Positions 1 through 7,558 of a stretch of DNA of 64,000 nt are shown piece by piece. A model generated the notes under the pieces. That model worked only from the letters and a program-made list of their open reading frames with translations, had not been told where the DNA came from and made no database searches. The position numbers and the translations under genes were made by a program. Within the stretch, counting starts at the first letter, position 1, and each line of letters opens with the position of its first letter. Origin of the DNA: Lachnospiraceae bacterium (lineage in GTDB: Bacteria; Bacillota; Clostridia; Lachnospirales; Lachnospiraceae); assembly GCA_015057435.1 (NCBI GenBank), contig SVEJ01000008.1:21596-85595 (forward strand). The letters run 5' to 3'.

Positions 1-813
1 ATACCATATGTTTATGTTGGTGCATCGGATCGGAATTGGGGTTTGGCGGAAGGCAGAATTTATAATTATACAGGAGAGGCTTTTTTAGCAGAACTTCCGG
101 CAGTTACGGAGAAAATTAATGGTGAATGGGTTGATGCATCAAAGTTGATAGATCACGTTTATTATAGCGATAAAGAGATTACCGGAGATAATTATTATCT
201 GTGTTCTGAAACGACACCGACTAGAATGTTACCTGGTAAAAGTAATATATATTACTATGCGGTGATATCAGGGTATAGGAGCATCAAAGGACAGCTTACT
301 ATTAACGTAAAAGCGACAATGGAGTCAAAGACGGTTTCTCTGCCATATGGTTCTTCTGTGGATGCTGCATTGCCGACGGTGAGTGACGGATGTACGATTT
401 ATTATTCGGAAAAATATCTGGATTTTAACAATTATAAGAAGTTAGGTTCTACCACAATGCCAACATTGACGACACCAGGAAATTACAGGATATATTGTTT
501 TGTGGTGCCAAATGAGAATGCGAAGGAAACAGTGTCAGCAGGCGGTTATGTGGATGTAACGGTGAAAAAGAAGATTCCGAATATATATCTTGATAAGGTG
601 CCGGGAACGGTAATTCAGGATGGAGAATTAATGGTAGAAAGTGATACGGAAACAGCATTGGAATATACACCGCAAAAAGAAGGTGTGGTAGCGGTGAAAA
701 ACGGAAAGCTTGTTGCTGTGGGAACGGGTGAAGTTTTAGTAGATATCGTGATGAAGGAAACTGCAACACAGCAAGAAAGAAAAGTGACAATTAAGATTAC
801 GATTTCTGAATAG
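1..813 (+). CDS. Secreted Ig-like/Big2 repeat protein, 5' end outside the window
   Basis: The frame is open from base 1, so only the last 270 residues are seen and the gene starts upstream of the window. A TTG at 43 could be mistaken for a start, but no ribosome site precedes it and the reading continues upstream. The visible part holds two beta-rich repeats with a shared pattern (IYYSEKYLDFNNYKKLGS and VYYSDKEITGDNYYLCS). The same pattern recurs in the next gene (IIYSTKELTTDNFYLGT). A bacterial Ig-like (Big2) style tail follows, with VVAVKNGKLVAVGTGEVLV and a closing KVTIKITISE strand. These are features of extracellular adhesin or envelope proteins of Clostridia. The function is unknown. 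The gene lies 15 bases before the next one and probably shares its transcript. Confidence 0.75.
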   Translation: MPYVYVGASDRNWGLAEGRIYNYTGEAFLAELPAVTEKINGEWVDASKLIDHVYYSDKEITGDNYYLCSETTPTRMLPGKSNIYYYAVISGYRSIKGQLTINVKATMESKTVSLPYGSSVDAALPTVSDGCTIYYSEKYLDFNNYKKLGSTTMPTLTTPGNYRIYCFVVPNENAKETVSAGGYVDVTVKKKIPNIYLDKVPGTVIQDGELMVESDTETALEYTPQKEGVVAVKNGKLVAVGTGEVLVDIVMKETATQQERKVTIKITISE

Positions 814-828
814 GAAGGATTAACGGAG

Positions 829-2517
829 ATGAGATGCAGTCGAATTAGTATGAAAAGAACAATTGCATATGCTATTTTGCTGGATCTCATTTCCTTTTTG
901 TGTCTGTGGTGCGGGATGATTTCATATGCGACGGAACCGTCGGTGACAGGTGGTACGATAGCTGATACCGGAATTACATGGTCTTTTTCGGAAGGCGTAC
1001 TCGTACTGTCGGGAGAAGGAATGATGCCGGATTACAAACTTGCGAAGGATGCGCCATGGTATGATTATGCAACTAATATACGGACGATTCGGGTAGAGGA
1101 TGGAATTACACACCTTGGAACGCGGAATTTCATGCAGCTTCCCAGGTTGCAAAATGTTTTACTTGGAAAGGGTGTTGCTTCATTTGCAAGATATCCGTTT
1201 TATGATTGTCCGGAGCTGATGCGAGTGGAGTATAGTGCATCCGAATTGCCGGTTGGTTTTGTGCCGGACTTGTTTTATCTTTGCCCTAAGGTGATTGTTG
1301 TGATGAATCATTTTGCCTATAGGAAATTAAATTTTTGTGTATATAGCATCTTCCTTGGCGTAGAAAAGCCTTTCATAGAGAAAGATGTCACGATGAACCG
1401 GACCTATGATGGAGAAATAGAGGCAGTTACTTGTGAAGAGTTTGAAAAGGCAAAGGAACAGGGAGCCAGAATTATATACAGTACCAAAGAATTAACGACT
1501 GATAATTTTTATCTTGGAACGGAATTGACACCGTACACCCCTGCAATTGGTACGAAGGAATATTATTATCTGATGGTATATCCGAACGGAGTACAGTATC
1601 GGAAAGGTAAGATTACCTGCCATACCAAACCGCGTATAGCATATCGGGAAGAGGATTTGCAGTGGGAGTATGATGGTTGTGCACGTACAATCGCAATAAC
1701 GACGGAAGTGGCTACCGTCTATTACAGTATGAATCAGGAACTTCGGACAGATAACTACAAGTTAGTGGGTAGCAAGGCGGCACCAAGCATTACGGAAATA
1801 GGCGAGTATAAGGTGTATTATTACGTGGAGCCGACACAGAATATGACACCGGGGTCTTGTGCAGTTGGATATCTGACTGTTAAGGTAAAAGCACCGATAG
1901 TAAAAGAACCTACAACAGAAGAAGCATCCACGGAGAAATCTACGGAAGAACAATCGAAAGAAGATGTTTCAGAAGAGGAAGAAACATTTACCAAAATAAA
2001 GCCGAGTCTTACTTTGAAAAAGAGTGCTTATTACTCAATGGATAAGAAAAAATGTAAGGTGCAATATGTCAATAACGGAGATGGAAAGGTAACATTTCAA
2101 CCGAAGAAGACCTCTGTGGCAAAGATTACAAAGAACGGAAAGCTAACAATCAAAAAGCCGGGGAAATTTACGATGACAATGAAGTCCTCGGAAACAGATA
2201 ATTACAAGGCTGTAAAAAAGAAAGTAACCATTACGATTCATCCGGGGAAGGTGAAAAAGCCTAAGGTGAAGCTTATACAGAGGACTTATTCTTATTTTAC
2301 ATGGAAGAAAGCAAGCGGTGCGAAAGGATATCAGATTCAATTTTCGACACATGCAAAATACAAGAAAAATACAAAAACATTTTATATAAAAAAGGGTTCT
2401 CAGACACAATGTTATGTGAAAGGAAATCTGACAGGGAAGCGATATCGAATTCGAATCCGGTCTTATTGTGTAGTGGGAAAGAAAATGATATACGGAACAT
2501 GGACCAAGATAAAGTAG
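829..2517 (+). CDS. Secreted BspA-like surface protein with Ig-like repeats and C-terminal Fn3-like domain
   Basis: The protein has 562 residues. The ATG at 829 follows GGAAGGA with suitable spacing; an in-frame ATG at 850 (MKRTIAYAILL) could also be used. A signal peptide ends near residue 36 (YATEP). Residues about 40-180 resemble the N-terminal module of BspA-type leucine-rich-repeat proteins (LVLSGEGMMPDY, APWYDYATNIRTIRVEDGI), also seen in the proteins at 15204 and 19379. Two Ig-like repeats homologous to those of the upstream gene follow. Then come a Glu/Thr/Ser-rich linker near residues 360-390, a Big2-like Lys-rich domain, and a fibronectin-III-like end (FTWKKASGAKGYQIQFS, RYRIRIRSY). 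No LPXTG anchor is visible. It is probably exported and wall-associated. The 829 and 1-813 products look like diverged duplicates. Confidence 0.8.
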   Translation: MRCSRISMKRTIAYAILLDLISFLCLWCGMISYATEPSVTGGTIADTGITWSFSEGVLVLSGEGMMPDYKLAKDAPWYDYATNIRTIRVEDGITHLGTRNFMQLPRLQNVLLGKGVASFARYPFYDCPELMRVEYSASELPVGFVPDLFYLCPKVIVVMNHFAYRKLNFCVYSIFLGVEKPFIEKDVTMNRTYDGEIEAVTCEEFEKAKEQGARIIYSTKELTTDNFYLGTELTPYTPAIGTKEYYYLMVYPNGVQYRKGKITCHTKPRIAYREEDLQWEYDGCARTIAITTEVATVYYSMNQELRTDNYKLVGSKAAPSITEIGEYKVYYYVEPTQNMTPGSCAVGYLTVKVKAPIVKEPTTEEASTEKSTEEQSKEDVSEEEETFTKIKPSLTLKKSAYYSMDKKKCKVQYVNNGDGKVTFQPKKTSVAKITKNGKLTIKKPGKFTMTMKSSETDNYKAVKKKVTITIHPGKVKKPKVKLIQRTYSYFTWKKASGAKGYQIQFSTHAKYKKNTKTFYIKKGSQTQCYVKGNLTGKRYRIRIRSYCVVGKKMIYGTWTKIK

Positions 2518-2534
2518 CGGTGAGGATTACAAAC

Positions 2535-3632
2535 ATGAAACAGGTGACAACAACAGTACTTTACAAAGAATTGGTAAAATGCAAAAAAGATAAGGAACTT
2601 GAGTTATATATTGAGAATTATGAAAAGCAACAGCTGAATTGGGGTATGTTCATATCGGAACAGATGATGCTTAGAGGTCTTTCATATGAAAAGATGGGAG
2701 ACTTATGTGGTTTTAGTAAGAACACGATTAAGAGCTGGTGCGAAAAAGGAGTTGTACCGAGGAGCAGGGAACAATATATCAAGTTGGGATTCGGCCTTGG
2801 AATGAATGAAGAAGAGATGAATCATTTGTTGCGAAACTATGGTGGGTATCCGGAGTTGTATGCGAAGGATGTATACGATGCAATCTGCATTTATTTTTTG
2901 AAACGGAGAATGCAGAACATGGCAGATGAGCGATATCGGTATCCGATGTTGAAATTGTGGTATGAAGAATATGAAAAATTCGTACTAGAGCATAAGGTGA
3001 ATGAAGAATGTCACAAAGAAATATCTACGAAGAATATGCACCGCGAGTTGTTGGCAAAAGAAGATGAAAAAGCATTTCATGCTTTTTTGGAAGCGCAAAG
3101 AGATGTGTTTTTGGCGTCCTATTCTACCCTGTATTCATATATGGATAACTACATTGCGATAGCTTGCAAGGAGATGGAAGAGGATTTGCAAAAAAAGATG
3201 AGTCCGCATCAACTGTTTTTAGAAAAGCACTTGGATTCCGGATTCGAAGTTGCGTATTCAAAGTTGAAAAACTATGGAATTGTACCTTCGAGGAAGCAAT
3301 TAATATCCTTTGGCGTCGCGATGAATATGTCTTTGCAGGAAATGAACACAATGCTTGAATATGCGCATATGCGCCCGCTGTATGTGAGAAACCGATGGGA
3401 GTGCATTTATATCTACTTGCTTCGTCAATTCGAAGAAGAGCATCCGATGGCTATATTAGAAAATGCGTTTAGAATGGAACAGATGGTAAAGAGTCCGGAA
3501 TTGAGGAAATTATATCAGGATATTATCAATCACTTCTATTCCATGGATGAAAGTTCTATTCGTGAAGATGACATGGCAGTTACGTTAGATTCCTTTATTC
3601 AAGAAAAAATGAAAACGATAACAAACGATTAG
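2535..3632 (+). CDS. Helix-turn-helix protein with an internal duplication
   Basis: The chosen start is the ATG at 2535 behind GGTGAGG, giving 365 residues. The frame stays open upstream to 2301 but there overlaps the previous gene, so the longer form is unlikely. Residues near 45-80 form a helix-turn-helix (GLSYEKMGDLCGFSKNTIKSW), as in XRE-type DNA-binding domains, followed by VPRSREQYIKLGFGLGMNEEEMNHLLR. A similar block returns near residues 250-310 (VPSRKQLISFGVAMNMSLQEMNTMLEYA). Both blocks are followed by a Tyr- and Ile-rich helix (DAICIYFLKRR, ECIYIYLLRQF). It may be a regulator or adaptor acting with the kinase gene, which starts 13 bases downstream. The family is not recognised by name, and the partner is inferred from position. 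Confidence 0.7.
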   Translation: MKQVTTTVLYKELVKCKKDKELELYIENYEKQQLNWGMFISEQMMLRGLSYEKMGDLCGFSKNTIKSWCEKGVVPRSREQYIKLGFGLGMNEEEMNHLLRNYGGYPELYAKDVYDAICIYFLKRRMQNMADERYRYPMLKLWYEEYEKFVLEHKVNEECHKEISTKNMHRELLAKEDEKAFHAFLEAQRDVFLASYSTLYSYMDNYIAIACKEMEEDLQKKMSPHQLFLEKHLDSGFEVAYSKLKNYGIVPSRKQLISFGVAMNMSLQEMNTMLEYAHMRPLYVRNRWECIYIYLLRQFEEEHPMAILENAFRMEQMVKSPELRKLYQDIINHFYSMDESSIREDDMAVTLDSFIQEKMKTITND

Positions 3633-3645
3633 GTGAGATAAAAGT

Positions 3646-5532
3646 ATGGAAACAAGATGTTTACGAGAGTGGATAAGTGAAGATTTGCATCTGACACAGG
3701 AAGATGTTGTTAAGATGGCGACAGAGTTGCTTAATCAGATGGAAAAACGTGGTGAAGACAACAGTTCGTTTTTGGTATTCACACTCAGCAATATCTTTAT
3801 GAAACAGACGGAAGGAATTCGCAGTTTTTGGTATGAAGATGTATCCGACACACAACTTTTTATGAAAGAAAAACATATGTATATGCCATGTCTTGAAGAC
3901 GACAAGATGGAAATATCGGTGACACTGTATTCGCTTGGGATGATTATGTATCAATTGTTAAATGAGAATCGGTTTCCGTTCGTGGAAGATGGCATGTCGT
4001 ATCATCAGATTCAAAAGATGACAGAGCGGCGTTTTAGCGAATGCTTGCCCCCGATTTCTGATATAGATGAGAAATTTTATAATGTTCTTTCGAAACTGTG
4101 TGATTATCGTGAGGATATGCGCTATCAGGATGTTCGGAAATTACAGGAAGATTTGTATGCATTATCGCTTGTTGATGAAGAACCGGAAGCTTTCTTTGAA
4201 GACTTGGCAGATGGTAGCGATGTAAAAGAGCAAGAGGTAATACGGAGCACGAATGGCAAAACCTCTTTGGTGGTGAATCATTTGTTACATCGGCGGTATC
4301 GGATTGTTCGTGTGATAGGTGCCGGAGGATTTGGCATCACCTATGAAGCCTGGGATGAAAAAATGGCGATGAAGGTAGCAATCAAAGAATATTTTCCGAA
4401 GAATCTTGTTGCAAGAAATGCAGGCGATCATCATGTAACCGTGATGACACAGGCAGATGCGTTAGAATATAAGAAGGGCTTGAAACGTTTTATCAATGAA
4501 GCGAAATCGTTAGCCAAGATGAGCAATTATGATGTTATCGTCAATGTGTTTGATTACTTTGAGGAGAATCATACGGCTTACATTATTATGGAGTATCTGG
4601 AAGGAAAATCGCTGAAGACGCATTTGGATGAATGTGGGCAACTTCCCCTGGATCGAGTTGTACATTTAATGAAAATTTTGGCAAATGCCTTGCAGGAAGT
4701 GCATGATAGAGGTTTGGTTCATCGGGATATTAATCCGGATAACATTTTTCTTTGTGAGAATGACCGTGTGCATATTATTGATTTTGGTGCGGCTAAGAAT
4801 ATAGATACGCATGATAAAAAAACGCAGACAGTTATCCTGACTCCGCAGTATGCGCCATTGGAACAATTTCAAAAGCAAAGCCGTAATGATGCGACGTTGG
4901 ATGTATACGCCCTAGGTGCGACGATGTATAAGACTTTGACGGGACAGACTCCACCATCTGCAATTGATCGAATCGGAACGGATCGACTTGTTGCACCGCG
5001 AAAAATAAGGACTGAGGTTCCGGTTGAATTAGAACAGATTGTTTTAAAATGCATGGCATTATATCCGAAAGATCGCTATCAGACTATGCAAGAACTTTTG
5101 GAAGACTTAATGGAGTCTGATAAGCGCTCGTCATCAAAATGGAATGCGGCGTCCGAAGTTGTGAAAAAACATTTTTGGAAAATTACAGGTATTTGTGTTT
5201 GTCTCATTTTATTGATGAGTGTTGGCATTGTGCGCCGGAATAGCATAGAACTATATGGTTATCCGTGTGAGATTGTATTGAGAATGCCTACTAATTGGTT
5301 TGATACCGGAATTGATAAACAGGTTGATAAAGTGAACATTTATGCGCAAACATATCAAAATGAACTGAAAGAAAAACAACGTATCGAAGAGGAAAAAGCA
5401 CAGAAGGCAGAACAAGAGACAGTTTCTTCGGAAAAGACGACGGAGTCCGATACTTCTGCTGCATCATCTAATGAAGAAAAGATAGATGAGAAATTAATGA
5501 TTCCGGATAGCGATATTATAGATGTCAACTAA
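3646..5532 (+). CDS. Membrane Ser/Thr protein kinase with an N-terminal partial kinase lobe
   Basis: The protein has 628 residues. A complete eukaryotic-type kinase domain spans about residues 215-490: glycine loop GAGGFG at 225-230, Lys247 in VAIKEY, HRDINPDN at 359-366 and DFG at 379-381. The usual Lys after HRD-I is Asn here. Residues about 60-180 look like a second kinase C-lobe (LYSLGMIMYQLLNENRFPF, then a closing helix with MRYQDVRKLQEDL) without a glycine loop, catalytic loop or DFG, so this is a pseudokinase remnant or docking lobe. One membrane helix (about 513-531) follows the kinase. It leaves a roughly 95-residue outer tail rich in Glu, Ser and Thr. No PASTA repeats are present, so this is not PrkC. 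It lies between the HTH gene and a secreted NlpC/P60-like gene, suggesting signalling tied to the envelope. Kinase identity is firm; targets are unknown. Confidence 0.88.
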   Translation: METRCLREWISEDLHLTQEDVVKMATELLNQMEKRGEDNSSFLVFTLSNIFMKQTEGIRSFWYEDVSDTQLFMKEKHMYMPCLEDDKMEISVTLYSLGMIMYQLLNENRFPFVEDGMSYHQIQKMTERRFSECLPPISDIDEKFYNVLSKLCDYREDMRYQDVRKLQEDLYALSLVDEEPEAFFEDLADGSDVKEQEVIRSTNGKTSLVVNHLLHRRYRIVRVIGAGGFGITYEAWDEKMAMKVAIKEYFPKNLVARNAGDHHVTVMTQADALEYKKGLKRFINEAKSLAKMSNYDVIVNVFDYFEENHTAYIIMEYLEGKSLKTHLDECGQLPLDRVVHLMKILANALQEVHDRGLVHRDINPDNIFLCENDRVHIIDFGAAKNIDTHDKKTQTVILTPQYAPLEQFQKQSRNDATLDVYALGATMYKTLTGQTPPSAIDRIGTDRLVAPRKIRTEVPVELEQIVLKCMALYPKDRYQTMQELLEDLMESDKRSSSKWNAASEVVKKHFWKITGICVCLILLMSVGIVRRNSIELYGYPCEIVLRMPTNWFDTGIDKQVDKVNIYAQTYQNELKEKQRIEEEKAQKAEQETVSSEKTTESDTSAASSNEEKIDEKLMIPDSDIIDVN

Positions 5533-5569
5533 TCTGTTAATAGTGCATAGAAATAGGGAGGGTGTACAT

Positions 5570-7138
5570 ATGAAGAAAAAAATGAAACAAAATGGATTGA
5601 TGTATAGTCTGTTGGGATTGCTATTTGTTTTATTTACTGTTTTGATATTAGACAGGGAGGCGCAGGCAGTCAATTACTATCAAACAGTAGATGAACTTAA
5701 GGCGAATGCACAATGGCAGGAAAGTTATACAATAGGAACGAAGCAGCGCCTACATATAGACAAGATGGAAGATGCCCAGATAAATGGATGGTATGTGATG
5801 GATGAACAAGGGAACCGTTTGGACTATACACAGCAATCTATGGTTATGCAGACGCTTGGCGAAATCTGTATTGAGGACATGTCGTTTCGTGAAGGGACGT
5901 ATTATCTTGTCGTAGGGTTGTTTTGTGACAGAGGGGAGAATATGGAGCCAAGATACGAGTATCAGGAAGGATATATAGAAATTCGGTATAAGGCACTAAG
6001 AGAAATGCCGGTTGGTGTCGCTACCTTGGTTGGAAAGGGAACCTATGACTATTCCATATATCCGAATGGACAATTTCCGTATAAAATAACATACACATCT
6101 TCAAATAGTAATATTGCAACGGTTGACGCTGCCGGCCGCGTTACGCCGGGAAAACAAAGCGGAGATGTTGCGATTGTGGCTACAGTGGAATATCCAAATC
6201 AGGAACCGGTAACATTTACCGGAATATTGGATGTGACAAATCCAACTATGGAAAGTACGGTTGTGGTTGCAAGAAAAGAAACGCTTACGATTCCTATTTA
6301 CGGTTCGTCGGAATATAGTACCTATTATTTTGGAAACAATCCGGAAAAGACAGAATATTCCAATAAGAAGTGTTCCGTTTACTTATATGGCAGCGAAGAA
6401 GAACAGTGTTTGAAACTCAGTATTTCTGCTAAAAATAAGAAAAAGAGCCAGAAGATTACGCTTACGGTAGATGGAAAAGTACTTACTTTCAAGGTTGTGT
6501 TTTCGAATCCGACCCTAAAGCAGAATGTACAGGTAGTGAAAAAAGGAAAAACATTAACAATTCCGGTTAAGGGATTAAAAAGCGGTTCGACAATCCAATA
6601 TCAGATTTCGGATGAGCGTATTGCCTATATAAATGCTGCGGGAAAGGTAAAAGGTAAGAAACTTGGTACGACATGGTTGAGCATGGATGTAGATGGTAAG
6701 ACTTTTGACATTTTGATCGTTGTTCAAAAAGGTAAGCTCTACAAAGTAGTGAAATATGCAGCGAATCAGATTGGTGTAGCCAAGTATAGTCAGGAAAAGA
6801 GAATGCAGAAAGGTTATTATGATTGCAGTTCTCTTGTGTGGCGCTCGTATAAGGCGGCAGGAGTGAATATTGGCAATACGACATGGGCACTTAATTCGGA
6901 CGGATTTGCCAATTACTACTATAAAAAGGGGAAACATTATATAGGAAAGAAACTCAAAACTAACAAGAAATTAAAATGCGGCGATATTATCATTCGCGGC
7001 AAATATAAAAAGGGGAAAGCGCAGACACACCATGCTGAGTTGTATATCGGAGATGGATATGTCATTGAAGCGGGGGATTACGGCGTGCATTTGTCTACTA
7101 CGATGGGTGCGGATATTGCTGTAAGACCTTGTCCGTGA
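5570..7138 (+). CDS. Secreted Big2-domain protein with C-terminal NlpC/P60-like domain
   Basis: The ATG at 5570 follows AGGGAGG and begins a signal peptide (MKKKMKQNGLMYSLLG to EAQA), giving 522 residues. An in-frame ATG at 5522 overlaps the kinase gene and has no ribosome site. Big2-like segments appear near residues 175-220 (SSNSNIATVDAAGRVTPGK) and 340-380 (ERIAYINAAGKVKGKKLGT). The last 130 residues resemble the NlpC/P60 cysteine peptidase or amidase fold: DCSSLVWRSYKAAG carries the likely nucleophile Cys, and HHAELYIGDGYVIEAG the likely His. Family members cut peptidoglycan stem peptides, so a wall-remodelling enzyme is the probable role. It is the last complete gene of the unit and lies 37 bases after the kinase. 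Confidence 0.82.
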   Translation: MKKKMKQNGLMYSLLGLLFVLFTVLILDREAQAVNYYQTVDELKANAQWQESYTIGTKQRLHIDKMEDAQINGWYVMDEQGNRLDYTQQSMVMQTLGEICIEDMSFREGTYYLVVGLFCDRGENMEPRYEYQEGYIEIRYKALREMPVGVATLVGKGTYDYSIYPNGQFPYKITYTSSNSNIATVDAAGRVTPGKQSGDVAIVATVEYPNQEPVTFTGILDVTNPTMESTVVVARKETLTIPIYGSSEYSTYYFGNNPEKTEYSNKKCSVYLYGSEEEQCLKLSISAKNKKKSQKITLTVDGKVLTFKVVFSNPTLKQNVQVVKKGKTLTIPVKGLKSGSTIQYQISDERIAYINAAGKVKGKKLGTTWLSMDVDGKTFDILIVVQKGKLYKVVKYAANQIGVAKYSQEKRMQKGYYDCSSLVWRSYKAAGVNIGNTTWALNSDGFANYYYKKGKHYIGKKLKTNKKLKCGDIIIRGKYKKGKAQTHHAELYIGDGYVIEAGDYGVHLSTTMGADIAVRPCP

Positions 7139-7241
7139 AGCTCGTGATGAAGAAAAGGAAGGTGAGAATGACATGTGTGAAGCAATACGCCAAATTAAGG
7201 AAGAAGGAAAGGTAGAAGGAAGAGCAGATAATATTATATAA
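7137..7241 (+). pseudogene. 3' scrap of a transposase/nuclease-like gene (possible Rpn/PD-(D/E)XK family)
   Basis: A short open frame overlaps the upstream stop by two bases. It reads EARDEEKEGENDMCEAIRQ and then a Lys/Glu/Gly-rich tail ending in TAA. The MCEAIRQIKEEGKVEGRA pattern resembles the charged C-terminal tail of the clostridial Rpn-type (PD-(D/E)XK) putative transposases, as recalled from that family. Only the tail remains, without the nuclease core. It is probably a relic left by a deletion or insertion at the end of the surface-protein unit. A tiny real peptide starting at the ATG at 7173 cannot be excluded. Confidence 0.45.
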
Positions 7242-7256
7242 TTGATTCCGGAATCG

Positions 7257-7290
7257 AGCATTCTTGCAGTTATGCAAGGATGCTTTTTCT
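7257..7290 (+). terminator. Rho-independent terminator ending the surface-protein unit
   Basis: A 12-bp stem, AGCATTCTTGCA paired with TGCAAGGATGCT (one G-U pair) around the loop GTTA, is followed by TTTTTCTGTTTT. It separates the upstream unit from the rpoB promoter. Confidence 0.85.
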
Positions 7291-7434
7291 GTTTTAATGG
7301 TACTTTAACAAAAATACTATCTGTTTGGTAATGTTGTTCTTCTATATATTATAACAATATATGGAAAAAAATATTATCACAATACAACATCTATTGTTCG
7401 TAAAAATCTATTGAAAAAAACATACAAATTTTGG

Positions 7435-7463
7435 TTGACACTTGAATTTTAGAATGTTAGAAT
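7435..7463 (+). promoter_or_regulatory. rpoBC promoter
   Basis: TTGACA at 7435-7440 and TAGAAT at 7458-7463 are separated by exactly 17 bases, close to the housekeeping sigma consensus. Transcription would start near 7470 and leave a leader of about 90 bases before the rpoB start. The stretch 7291-7434 is AT-rich and shows nothing else that can be named. Confidence 0.75.
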
Positions 7464-7558
7464 ACTAGAATGTGATTATTGTGGGTATCTATCCGCAATG
7501 ATTCGTGAAAACGTTGAAAAACGTTGAAAAATCATATATTCAAGGGGTGAAAACGTCA

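Noticed and set aside
2301..2534. N-terminal extension of the HTH gene
   Set aside because: It overlaps the surface-protein gene in another frame and lacks a ribosome site, whereas the ATG at 2535 has one.
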